A stretch of 64,000 bases of DNA from Simmondsia chinensis (lineage: Eukaryota > Streptophyta > Magnoliopsida > Caryophyllales > Simmondsiaceae), in the NCBI GenBank assembly GCA_018398585.1, contig JAGTTD010000021.1:23279107-23343106 (forward strand), given 5' to 3'. A program made the position numbers and the translations under genes. The notes beneath the pieces were generated by a model, which was not told where the DNA came from, did no database searches, and saw only the letters and a program-made list of their open reading frames with translations. This document shows, one piece after another, positions 1 to 12,100 of this stretch (its first letter is position 1; every line of letters begins with the position of its first letter).

Positions 1-530
1 CCAACCAATTGTGCCTATGCCCACAAAATTGCATGAATTTTCACTTTTCTTTAAAAATTCTACAAAGAACTTTCTTCTTGCATATCCTCAATCCTCTCAA
101 ACCCTAAACAAGGCTTTTATAGCCACACAAGGAAACTCAAACTACTACAAAATAAACCGTCAAATGAGTCTAAGCTGAAACAGGCCCCAACATGAATCCT
201 ATCAGTCCAATCCTCCATCCTATAGACATAGCCATTACAATATATAAAAATCCTACCTCCACACAGGAAACCCGACTTTACTACTAAATTTAAAGTCAGA
301 TTACCTTATCTAGAAATATAAGAAACTCAAACAATGTCAAACTTAACAAGCACACCACAAGTAACAAATTGCTTCTACTTGTAGCTAAGTAACGCGTTCA
401 CCAGGGCAAAGTTAACTCTTGTAGTGTCCGTGTTCTTGGGGTTCGGGGACATGAACTGCTGCTGAACTACATTATTACCCATAAACACCGTAAATTCATA
501 ATCAAAATTTAACCAAGCTTCTCCAAAAAT
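1..530. other. Gene-free flank upstream of the WAK pseudogene
   Basis: No gene is supported here. The first 200 bases resemble, with gaps, a stretch inside the following pseudogene (about 2880-3080): both run from an 'ccaattgtgc' word through a T-rich stretch to a 'caaaccctaaac/caaaccataaac' word. This suggests two diverged copies of one dispersed repeat, possibly LTR-derived. The rest is AT-rich sequence that may include the old promoter of the pseudogene. Confidence 0.4.
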
Positions 531-2859
531 ATGAAGTACTCCTATAAAATGACCCAAATTATACAATTTACGCAACTAATTATTATGCAGATTTGGGTGC
601 TCCATTCAATCAACATAACAGCTCAATCATCCAAGCCTGCCCAAGTCAAGATTTCCTCATCTGCAAGGACACCTTTCATCCTCCCCAGCCGTTATTGGGG
701 AACTCGAACATCGAAGTCACGAGTATAGACATTTATAATGGACAACTCGAGATCTTGCAATACATAGCCTCCAACTGCTATTACAGTTCCGGGTTCAACG
801 AGAGCCAGTGGTCATCATCACTCAATCTCGCTTGGTTCACGGTGTCCAAGTCGAACAAGTTTACAGTCATTGGGTGTGACAGCTACGCTATCTTGCAGGG
901 CCAGAGACAACGCAAAGATTACGCAGCCGGGTGCATGTCATTGTGTCAGACCCCTGAGGTCTTGGTTGACAATTCTTGTTCTCAGACTGGGTGTCGCCAG
1001 ATTGACATCCCAGATGACCTCCAATATATAAGCATCAACGCATCCCGCTTCAACCAGAGCCTCAACGACACCCATCATTTTAGCCCTTGCACTAACTCAT
1101 TCCTTGTCAAAGACACCAAGTTCAAGTTCTCCCACGATTACTTGAAGCTGCCACTTCATAAGAAGTTCCATATGGTGCTTGAATGGTCAGTTGACAGTGA
1201 AAAAACTATGCAAAGATCATGCCATGAGTTCCAAAACAACAGTTGGTGTTGTGGGGTTCTGCTGCGCCTGCATAGAAGGATACCAAGGGAATTCATACCT
1301 TCCGCACCCGTATGGTTGTCAAGGTACTACTTTAATTCAAACCTGTAATTCTGAAGAAAAATAAAAATTATAAGCATGTTGGAACAAGCAAAAAAGAATG
1401 GGTCGTGGGGGTGGTGGTCAACTACCCCAGAACTGTTGGAAATATTTTCCAGTAATACATCGAGTATTCATTATATAAAACATTTAATAAAACTACATCA
1501 TTCGAACTCCAACAATACAACATAATATTAGAAGAAAAAATATAATATATAAATTCCATCAACTCAAGAATCAACAACTGATACAAACATCAATCAACAT
1601 GTGGAAAATAAATTAAATAGGAAAAAGTTCAGAGAAAACATATCTTTGGGTTGAGGCACATGAGAACGCTCTCCTTAGGGAGGAAACGCCCCTCCTGCAC
1701 GAGTTTGATCTTTCAATTAAGTGCATACTTTTCACAGGATTCAACAACCAGTCGGACCTCAATTTGTGCAGCAATAAAAGATCCCCGAACCTCGATTACC
1801 ATAACTTCCAGTTTTATGAAAAAGTGGGAGGAGAAACAAGAAACGGTGAAGAGATAAGTTTTCCCAATTTTGTCGAACAATATCCTTATTTTCTAACTTT
1901 TCTTTTAAATTTATAGACAAAAAATACGTAACAAAAAGTGCTGAAGCATTTCCTGATATCTCGTTTAAAGTCATGGACTATTTCAACATTTTATTATCTT
2001 TAAATTTTTGGAAATATCAACCCATGATAGCCGATATTTGCTCCCAGGAAAATCTCCAGCAAACTGATATCATATGCATGTATTTTAAAAGGATTTACAA
2101 TTAAATTATGAATATATCCTTTTTCTATTCAAAACGTAACTCTTACAAAATCTTTTACAAAAATACTTTTCTTTTCCATTAGAAGATAGTCCATAAATAA
2201 TTTTTAAATCTCTAAGAACACAAATTTTTTTTTTTTTAACAGAACCAACTAACCCAAAAGCTTAATTTGCTAGATCAAGTCCAGAAACAGTTTAAAATCA
2301 TGTCAGGAAACTTACTGACCTAGAAACTAGCAAAGGCCTATAAATGATTTTATAAGAACACACGAAATGATCCAGAGAATAACATCGTCTAAGCAAGCAG
2401 ACCAACATGATTTAAGTTTGAAAGGAATTTACATTGACAGCCCACTTTTAGGGGAACAAAATATCCCAAACATTTAACTTCTTAAGTAAAGGCCCGTTAA
2501 TGATTTTATATTCTATCTATCTATTGAGTTTTGCAGACATTAACGAATGCCTGGAACAACCGCTCACATACATGTGTGAACCTGGAAGGGAAGTACAAGT
2601 GCAATTGCCCAAAGGGACACCATGGGGATGGAAGAAAAGGAGGACAAGATTGCATAAAAGATCATTCCCCACCCACTTACATCATCCTAGGAAAGCAACT
2701 GCACTGACACTTCTCTCATGTCAACAATTTTACCCATGTGATTCCAGTAACCAGGCGTCTGGCCAGTTTGAGTTCAACTCGACTAACTTGGGAGTTGTAC
2801 TCATCGCTTGTTAGGAAAACAAACCCAAAAGAACAACAAAAAGTTCAACGAGAAAAGAA

Positions 2860-3230
2860 ACAACATACACAAGATTTACGCGGTTTGGCCAATTGTGCTT
2901 ACGTCCAAAGAATCGTAGAGTTTTCACTATTTTTGGGAAGTTCTACAAGGATTTTTCATTTCTCCTCTCTTGGTCCATTCAAACCATAAACAGAGCTTAT
3001 GTAAGCTACTCCAGAGAAGCCTAGCTACTTCACCAGAAAAAAGACCTCAAATGGGCCTAGGCTCGAAACTGGACCCCTCTTTACGGTATACACAAGAAGC
3101 TCAACATTGCTCGCTCATAAGTCCTTATGTACAATGGACCCCAAAACCAGTATGTGGCTCCAAGAAACCGTTTCCATTTAATTGCAGGATTTAAACCCTA
3201 GGCCAAACAGTTCATTAGTCATTAAGCCCA
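2860..3230. repeat. Dispersed repeat inside the WAK pseudogene
   Basis: Lies in the intron between the EGF exon and the transmembrane exon. It starts with a 'caagatttacgcggttt' type word seen in many copia-type LTRs and resembles positions 1-200 of the window, which argues for a dispersed repeat. Ends were not determined. Confidence 0.35.
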
Positions 3231-3321
3231 AGTGTCTGGACTAGCCCCTCAATGTCCATTCCTGAAAAATATTGAAATTGGGTTTGTGATTGCAGGTGTT
3301 AGCATATGCTTTCTAGTCTTC

Positions 3322-3655
3322 AGGTTTGTGATTGAGTGCAGCGCTCTCAATCCAGATCGGCTGCGGTTGTGCGAGAGGAGATTACGGGTTTAGTCAGGAG
3401 CCGCCTTCTTGCGGCTCCTTCGTTCAGAGGAGCTCATCGCCATGCGGATTTGCTTCGTCAGTTGGGCTTTGAGCCTTAGTTTCCTCTTTGTTTCCTTATA
3501 TTTCTTGGTTGATGTATGAACTATGTCTGAACTCTGTTTTGATGTTGGTTCATTCTTGTAGGCTTCGGCCTTGTCCTGGTGTATGCCCCTTGTAGTTTGT
3601 ATAAACATTTCTTTCTTTTCTATTTATTTCGCTGAATTACCAAAAAAATAAAAAA
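3322..3655 (+). mobile_element. Retroposon (truncated LINE or SINE) in the WAK transmembrane exon
   Basis: A 334-bp insert is bounded by a perfect 16-bp direct repeat, atgctttctagtcttc, at 3306-3321 and 3656-3671, and ends in an A-rich tail (ccaaaaaaataaaaa). This is the signature of target-primed reverse transcription. Read without the insert and one repeat copy, the flanks form a continuous hydrophobic segment (GVSICFLVF then PVASSWLFFIV) followed by a basic RKR, that is, the WAK transmembrane helix. The insert has no long ORF; it contains a perfect 8-bp-stem hairpin at 3397-3418. It could be the 3' end of a LINE or a SINE; no tRNA-like boxes were seen. Confidence 0.8.
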
Positions 3656-4754
3656 ATGCTTTCTAGTCTTCCCTGTTGCAAGTTCTTGGCTGTTCTTTAT
3701 TGTGAGGAAAAGGCTTGTCGAACTTAGACAGAAGTACTTTATGCAAAATGGTGGCTTGATCCTACAACAAAAACTACATTCCAGCCAACACAGAATCTCG
3801 GATTCGATCACTGCAAAGATCTTCACTGCTGACACGTTAAGGAGGGCCACTAACAACTATGCTGAGAGTATGATCATTGGGAGAGACGGCTTTGGCACAG
3901 TTTATCGAGGGATTTAAGAAGGCAACACAATTGTCGCCATTAAGAAGTCAAAAACAGTCAGTCGAGATCAAATTGGGCAATTCATCAATGAGGTCATTGT
4001 ACTCACCGGGATAAATCATGAGAACGTGGTCAAGCTCCTGGAGTATTGTCTAGAAACAACGGTTCCGCTGCTGGTTTATAAGTTCATCTCCAGTGGCACC
4101 CTCTTTCATTACATCCACGCTAAGGACAAAGGAAAGCTTCCATGGGAGGCAAGTCTAAGAATAGCAGCAGAGACCGCAATAGCCTTATCGTATTTGCACT
4201 CTTCGGCTTCAGTCTTGATTATCCACAGGGACGTAAAGACAGCCAACATACTTCTAGATGAAAGATACATCGCCAAGGTTTATGACTTTAGAACTTCGAC
4301 GCTAGTACCATTGGATGTTACTGAGTTGTCTACAATGGTGCAAGGAACCATGGGTTACTTGGACCCAGAATACCTGCAGACACATCAACTAACAAAGAAA
4401 AGTGATGTTTATAGCTTCGGAGTAGTCTTAGCTTAGTTACTCACCAGGAAGAAGGCTCTTTCCTTTGAAAGGTCCGAGGAAGGGAGGAATCTAGCTATCT
4501 TTTTCCTCATCAACTCGAAGGAATCTCACTTGACAGAAATTATTGACAACAGTTTAATTGACGAAGAAAACCAAGTAGAAGAAGTGGCCAAGCTGACGCA
4601 GCGATGCTTAAGAATGAACGGGGAAGAGAGGCCCACCATGAATGAAGTCGCAATGGAATTAGAGGACTTGAGAAAGACAGCAGAAGCATCCAGAGGCCAA
4701 AGCACGTTAAGAAGAAACGGAGCACTTGCTCCATGCATCATCCAATGCATCTAA

Positions 4755-6123
4755 TCTGGGTGACGGTAACATTGGATCTCTTTCAAGTAGCTGGTGGCAA
4801 GTGATCCTTGCCTATGGATCTGTTTCGAGTTCATTGCTGTTGTAGGATTTTAAAGTAGAAGTACGTCCGAATTTCACAAGTTTCTAGCTAACTAGAATTT
4901 TTCTTATTTTCCTGCAGCAGCTTCATGCAGGAGAAATTGTTACTGAATTTCAATGCAATATTTTTCTGCTAACTTCCATGACGAGTCTATGCATAACGTA
5001 ATGATCGTAAACATATATGCAAATGTCAAATTTAAGAGTAGGAAGAAAACTTGGGCAAGACTACCAAGATTGAGGCTCTGAAAAGAGACTCTATGTTCAA
5101 AATCCCCAACCACACTTAGGCTCAGTTTATTGTAACGAAAAACCTTTACCGTCTCAATTCTATTGCTTCTTTACATAAATTCATAGCAACAGATCCAAAT
5201 ATGGAAATTGTTTTCCTCGATTGAGGGGAAATTAACTTCTTGTCGACAAAAGTGCAAAACATTTTTCTTCATGGAGGGGATAACGTTTCCTATTGTAATC
5301 TCATGTCATATGCTTCATTTCAAAACAACTTGGCTAAGCGTGAATATTATGTAAATCTATAGAATAAAACCTTTGTCTTTAGCTAGAGAGACAACAAAAT
5401 AGGAAAAAAATATTTTAGTTGAAAACATTTTGTCAATGAAAATTATCCGCAAAAAAATGTTCACTATTGAACCAAACAGAGCCTTTAAAAAAAAAGAGAA
5501 GGAAACTTTTTCCAGAGATAAGATAAAACAAGATAGACTGAAGAACATTATTCTAATTTCAAGCAAACTTGTATCATGGTGAAAAAGAGTTCTAAATTTA
5601 CGTTGTCTAATCATTATGTGGTATTTCTTCGCTTAATTTCAAGTCACAGGGAAAGATTAAGTATACAAGTGAAAATCAGAAATCACAGACTTAAACAATG
5701 ACACCATCAAAAGGCCCTAGCCTTTAGCATTAGGAATTAGAGTACAAACCTGGGCCATTCGCAGTTGCTTGAAATTACTTACATTTAAGCTGACCAGAAC
5801 CTGGCCTTAACTTGAAACTATGTTCTTTTAAGACAACCCTGAAGAAAGAGCACGCCCCCTGCTTATAAACACAAACAATCATTTGAAGGGCAGAGGTGCT
5901 ACCGTCCTCTTCTAGTTGTGGGTCATCAGGATTAAGAACAACGTACATGAAATGACTCAATCCACGAACGCATACAACAAATACTAACTCCCAGTGCTGA
6001 CGGGGCCTGTGGCATTTTCAAGTTGTTCTAGCATTCAGGTTATTGCTACAACATGCACTAGAACAACACATGATCACTCTCATATTGCAAATTCTTTATG
6101 TGGATTGGAATTTGTGGAACTCT
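4755..6123. other. Intergenic stretch between WAK pseudogene and sugar carrier gene
   Basis: No gene recognised. It includes the 3' flank of the pseudogene, a MITE-like element (5119-5483), and the likely 3' UTR of the minus-strand sugar carrier gene just below 6124. Short ORFs on both strands lack family resemblance. Confidence 0.5.
5119..5483. mobile_element. MITE-like element, copy 1
   Basis: Begins ggctcagttt and ends in the inverse, ccaaacagagcc. Its interior (ggaaattgttttcctcgatt followed by gaggggaaatta) resembles two other window copies, at 23413-23733 and in the flanks of the MULE. There is no coding capacity, as expected of a non-autonomous DNA element. Short inverted ends of the form GGCTC(T/A)GTTTGG suggest a PIF/Harbinger or hAT origin, but no clear target duplication was found. 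Confidence 0.5.
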
Positions 6124-9100
6124 TCATCGTCTGAATGATGATTGAATCTCCTCGAGTGTTCGGCCCTTCGTCTCAGGGACCCAAATGACCACAAATGCCA
6201 CAGTAAAGGCACAAACGAGTGCGTAGATGGTGAAAGTTCCTACAAGAAGTGGGTGTGTAAACCCAGTTAGTCAGTGACACATTTGCAAGACTCTTGTCTG
6301 CCATTCATGTACTATTTTTTCACTTCATTTAGCAGCGACAGCCAGTGTCAAAACCTGGTCGGATCATCTTCGATGGAACCAAGGATTCATGTAACCAAAC
6401 CCAATGGGATTTCCATATTAATAGTGGATCTCATCAAATTTCAGAGGTTAAAAATTAGAAAAATTATCACTTAGATGTCCTGAGATATAAACATTTATCA
6501 CATAGATACCTTGAATATATACAATGACTAGGTTTTTTGATAAATATATACAATGAGTAGGTTTTAATATTTATTACCTAGTGTCCCAATTTAATAAATT
6601 TTTGTAAGAATCTAACCAAATTTATATAGAAAATGTTGATCTAGTATATAATTATGATAGTATATGTACGACATCAATATTTTCAACAAAGATTTTGTCA
6701 ATAAAAAAATCACCGAATTATAATGTAAGCTACCTATATATCTGCAAAATCATTAGTCATGTTAGAATTTTTTTTTTTTTGAAAAAAAAACATCAAATTC
6801 TAATGAAAGATACTTACGTGTTGTCGGAATTGAGTTCTACTCTAGTATTTTCTAACAAAAATCCAACAAATTTCAATAGAAAGGAATCTAATTGATAAAA
6901 TTTTGAAATTTCAATATACCTAAGTGACAAAATTTCTAAATCTCAAGGTAGCCGATTATGTATATATATTAAAACGTCAAGTACCTACATGATAAACGAT
7001 CAAACCTCAGGGTAGGAAAAAAAAATAAGAAAGATGAAGTAAAAAAATTAATTCTGCATCTTTACATCAAAAATTTTGCAAATATAATGGTTAGAAAGCA
7101 ACTTATGCTCCCTAAAAATCTGGACACAATAACAATGACATGCTATGTAACATCTGCAACACCCACTTTCACGAAACAGCACTGGGAACCTCCAATACCA
7201 TCACAAATAGTGATTTGACTCCAGTGTCGAATAATAGAGAATGTTACTCAAGGAGGAAAAGGAGAAGGGTAAGAGGTTAACCTCCGCTGCTCCATGTCAG
7301 AAGTAAGTTTGCAGTCATTGTAACCACCCATGCAGTGAACCAGTTGGCGAGCGTCGCAATGCTTCCAGCTAGTCCCTTGATATTGATAGGAAGAATCTGC
7401 CAGTTCCAGACGTATTGATACCCATTGACATCAGAACACGTTTTAGGCAAAACAGAGCAGAAGGATCATAAGCAAGGTCAATAAAATCAAGGTCCCACTT
7501 AGGAAGAAGCAGATTTCGGTCTTTAATTCATAAAAACTATAAATTAGTTTCGTCCATGTAGTTAAACTTGTCTGTACCCCTGGAACATGCCACTCAAACT
7601 CGAAAAGGTTTAAGAAAGATGTACATATTGGAAACCACAAAATTGTGCTCAGCATTGCAAGAAACAAACACTAAATGTGGATCCAGTAGTCTTTTCGGTT
7701 TTCATATGTTGTTGGTTTAATTCTAGGTGTTTAAAGTGTCATATCATATCTAAGCATTCGAGAATTGCACAAGAGACTTTCTTATCGTACGAAGAGCTTA
7801 AATAACATTGTTCACAGAAAATTTTCGCCTTAGTTAATTCTGATACCTCTCCATTTGCTCCTCCCTGATTTAAGCGACCAAAACCAAAATTCACCCCAAG
7901 AATACATTCTTTCAATAAACAATCCACCTAAGGCATGTCGTTTGCATTTTGTGTTACATCCGTTACTTTCTCCCATTGCCTCAACTTGGCATTCTTGTAC
8001 ATGAGCAGGTCATGTATGAAATTCAAAATCCCTTTATTGATAAGAGTATGTAATAACCAAGAGTATACATGTAGTATAAGTTCCGGAAATACATCTATGA
8101 ATCCAGGACCAAGAAGCACCACAAATCATTAATTTTCTGGGTGCAAATTGCGGCAAAGTCATTGAGGTAAAAGGTGTGACAAACAGGATATACCTCTGAC
8201 ATTATAATCCATGGAATAGCTCCTACTCCCAAAGAGAAAGCAACCACCATTGCCTGAAAGAATAGAGTTAAAGACACCTATATTTTTCAACAGCTACGAA
8301 CTGAAACATTACCAACTTGGCTGAGCTAATATTTAATGTACCACAACCCCAGCCACTGAGAGGATACACAGTGCATTATACCAACTGGAGTCATGTGACA
8401 CTACACCCTGCAAAGCAGCCCGATATTAGGGAAAAACATAGTCAGCAACTATATGTAGAATATGATAGTACCTAGGGGTGTAAATGAGCCAAACTAGTTT
8501 GCAAACCAGCTCATTAGAAAGCTCGAAAGCCTTGGGTTGTTTAGAGGTCGAACTGACCCAAGCCTGATCATGCTAAGGCTCTAGCTCGAAGGCTCACAAA
8601 CCCAATGTTAATATAAATTATGAGTCTAGTTATGCCAATCGAGCAAAAAAGTTTTGAGCCTATATGAGCTAAGCTTGGACACAAATGAGCCTACATGGAG
8701 CTTAAACGAGCCACAGACAAGGAATGCTCAAAAGCTTGGTGTCTAGCGTTCAAGTCAAACTAACCGAGCCAAGCTTTGAGCCTGAAGAGCTCAAGCTCAT
8801 TTACACCCCTACTGGCAATCTGACCAAAAATTGCTCGCAATTGTTACAAGTTCACGCATCATTACCCTTAGGAAGAAAGAAATAGCAACCAGAAGCAGGC
8901 TCAGTACCATCCCAGAAGATGAGACCTACATTAGCAAGAGCAAAATAAGGGACAGACAGTTAATAATTCTGGTCACGTTATTCCTACAATTTGCTAAAAA
9001 CAGCTTATCTGGAAGAACTCACAATCAGAAGAAGCTTACGGCCTGCTTTATCCGCCAACCATGTGGTAACTATGGTCGCAACAACCTACAAGCAAGAAGA

Positions 9101-12100
9101 TCACCAGTGGAGTACAGTAGGAGAAAGAGTTTGCACAACATATAAGACTAAAAAACGAGTACACAGAATACTTTTGAGCCAAACCTGAGTAGCACCAAGT
9201 CCAACTGTCGCGGCATTGCCTGATTTCACCCCTGTCCAAGATTTAAGTAATAGAAACGATCAATTCCACTACAACAAATCTAAGACTTAGATAAAGGTAT
9301 TTGTAGGAGTAGTCAGAGAATTAATAATATCCCATCGTTAATGGTGAGTTACACAGTAGATTCCCCCTTTTTCTTTATAGGGTCCAAGAAGGATATAGGA
9401 GAACTAGACCGCCCACTTCTGAGTGAATGGACAAGCCAAAACCCTCATCCTCAGAGAAAATGAGTTGCCAGAATGAACCATAAGTCATGCAATATAATAG
9501 TCAGGCAAGGGAGAAAGGGGTCCAAAAGAGCTGCGCTGGCTTGCAAGCTCGTTCTTTAGCTTACAGGTCTTAGCTCTTTTTTTTTATATATTGGAAAAAG
9601 GAAATATTATTAAGAGAGAAAGAATGTACAAAGAGTTAAGGACAAGGTGTCCTCAAACATTGAAAAACCAAAAAAACTAATAACACAAGGCCCTTCATCC
9701 TTTGCAAATTGGTCAAGACTATGCCAAGGAAGCCCTCAAAACTCTTTGTTTAAAGAGCTCCTAGAAAGACCACTTTATCCGAAAGAAATTCGCTGTTGCA
9801 TACTGGTCTTTGAAAATTTCTAAGATTCCTTTTTAGCCAAATACACTAAAGAATTGCAATCTTGGCAGGGTAGAACAACATGAAAACATCTTTCCTCCTT
9901 CCTATGCCATGGAACCTGATCAAAAGGATATTCTTAATTGAGCTTCAGTTAATCCACATTTGGCCCAAAAATGAGAGAAGCCTACACCATAAATCTCAAG
10001 CCACTAGACAATGCAAAAATAAATGGTTGTGTGTCTTTCCACCCTAGAAGCACATTACATAGGTGTTTGGAGACAAAGTCTTAAAAGGTCTTTGGTTTTG
10101 TAGGCAACTTGAGTATCAAGTTTGTTGGGAAGTAAAGACCAAAGAAACACCTTAATTCTAAAGGGTACCTTAGCATTCCAGACGTAAGAACATAAGGGGA
10201 AAACAGGAAAATCATTAAGTAGTGTAAGATGTTGGAAGAAACATTTAGAATTAAAGCTATCAGATTCATCGAACTCCCGGCCCTCCTATTAACCACAGAG
10301 GACAAATGTACTTGATCCAATATATGGCTCAACAGTGTAAATTGACGTAGTTCCCTTACAGTGAAATTCCTATAAAGGTGCAAGTTCCAAGATAGTGAGT
10401 CACCCTGCTAATTTGTGAATAAAGCAATTGGAGCACCACAAACAATGGGTAATCTATATAAAAGTGAAAACTGATTTGCGAAAACAATATCCCCATCGCT
10501 TGCATCTTCTCAAAAACAAACACGGTCGCCTGACTCAATAATGAGACAAATGTGGGGAAAGAAAGAAGGGTAAATTAGTGAGATAAACTTCCGTGGCATG
10601 AATTACCCACCACATCCACCAACTCTACATCCCACCTATTCTCTTGGAGACCATACTTGCGGATAATCAACATATGCCAAAAGGAATCAGGTTTCCTAAC
10701 GAATTGCCGTAACCATTTACCCAACTCATTTTCAGCTCCATCTAAATTGTGTCGATTCTTTGAGCTAGCAAGCCAAGCTCAGCCTCGGTTTAGCTCGAGC
10801 TCAATGGCTCCCATGCCCAAACAAGGGTAAATGAGCAATTCTAACTGTAAATTATGAGCCTACGGACTCTAACGAGCCAAGTTTGAGCCAATCCAAGTTA
10901 TAGCCTAGCTCAGCTCAAAGTTCACCAAGCCAAATCCCAGCTCAAAAAGCCAAGCCAAGCCGAGCCGAGCTCAAGAGAAGCCTCGAGCTCAAATTCTCGA
11001 GTGAGCTTCAAAGGAGCAATATGTTGGCAACCAGGCCTGACGAGATTGAGACTATCTCTACTCGGCTCATATACACCCCCAACCGCAAGGCCGACCGGAT
11101 TATCTCACAGTATAGTAGTGATATTGAAAACATTATGTGGCAACCACACCATCCATTTAGAGTCCTAGACACTTCAAACAAGCACTTAATCCATATAGAT
11201 TGATTGTTGTGCTTACCAGCCTGTTTAAATATATTAGTAGAATAAAAGAGTACACCATTGATTCCACTAAGTTGTTGCAGTATAAGTAATCCATTGCCCA
11301 CCTACAGCAGAGAAGGCATTTAAAACTTTCAAGAAGACCAGATGCTGACAGATGAAACCACAATTTGAGTGTATTACCATCAGGGGGAGCCAATATCTTC
11401 TGCGTTTGAGCTCTGCAAAACGTACGGTATTTCTTCTGCCTGTTGATGCAACAGACCTCTACAAATGCAAACCAAAACCATATTTAAGACACTTTTTCTT
11501 ATCTGAGGACATTAGATAATCATATCACATGAGCAGTTTCAGCATGAAAATTCTGGGTCTGTTAGAAATAGCAGAACTTTCAAGTGGAAAATTCACGAAA
11601 CCAATGGATTAGTTAAGGTATGCGTAAGCTAGCCAGAACTCCTTAATTAACAGAAAAGAGAAGATACAGCCTAAAGATGCACAATAAGAATGGCAGATAT
11701 TACCTTGATTTCATTTGCTTCAAGAGATATATCAGAGTCAAATCCACGAAGAACTTGCAAAGAAATCTCAAACTCTTCCATCATACCCATTTTTGCCTGA
11801 ATATAGAACCAAGACCGACATTAACATCTATTGATTAAAACAGGAGCAATGGTAAAGAGGCGAGTAACTACATCACTTTACCAGCCATCTAGGAGACTCT
11901 GGGATGAAGAACAAGCCGGGAATCAATATACTGCATGGAATTATCCCTGAAAGAGAACAGGGGGAGCAAACTCTAGATGCACGAAATTAAAAATAACACG
12001 ATTGACAGGTGCAACCATGCACCAGCCCCATCATAACCTAACCAGAGTTGTGAAACATGAGCGTTTACGCTTTACTCACATATAAATCATATTATTGCTC

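Larger units (their letters stand above)
531..4754 (+). pseudogene. Wall-associated receptor kinase (WAK-like) pseudogene
   Basis: WAKs are plasma-membrane receptor kinases that bind pectin outside the cell and signal through a cytoplasmic Ser/Thr kinase. The parts lie in the right order: a leader and cysteine-rich galacturonan-binding region (about 590-1360), an EGF-type exon starting DINEC (about 2533-2690), a transmembrane segment (3293-3700) and a kinase domain (about 3750-4754) with GRDGFGTVY glycine loop, VAIKKS lysine, [12 protein letters not shown] catalytic loop and [10 protein letters not shown]. It is broken many times: frameshifts near 650, 1250 and 2550; loss of the usual CGNVSIPYPFG-like start of the binding domain; TAA at 3915-3917; TAG at 4434-4436; the DFG motif changed to DFR; and a 334-bp retroposon in the transmembrane exon. 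The kinase otherwise stays in one frame. A functional product is very unlikely. Confidence 0.9.
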
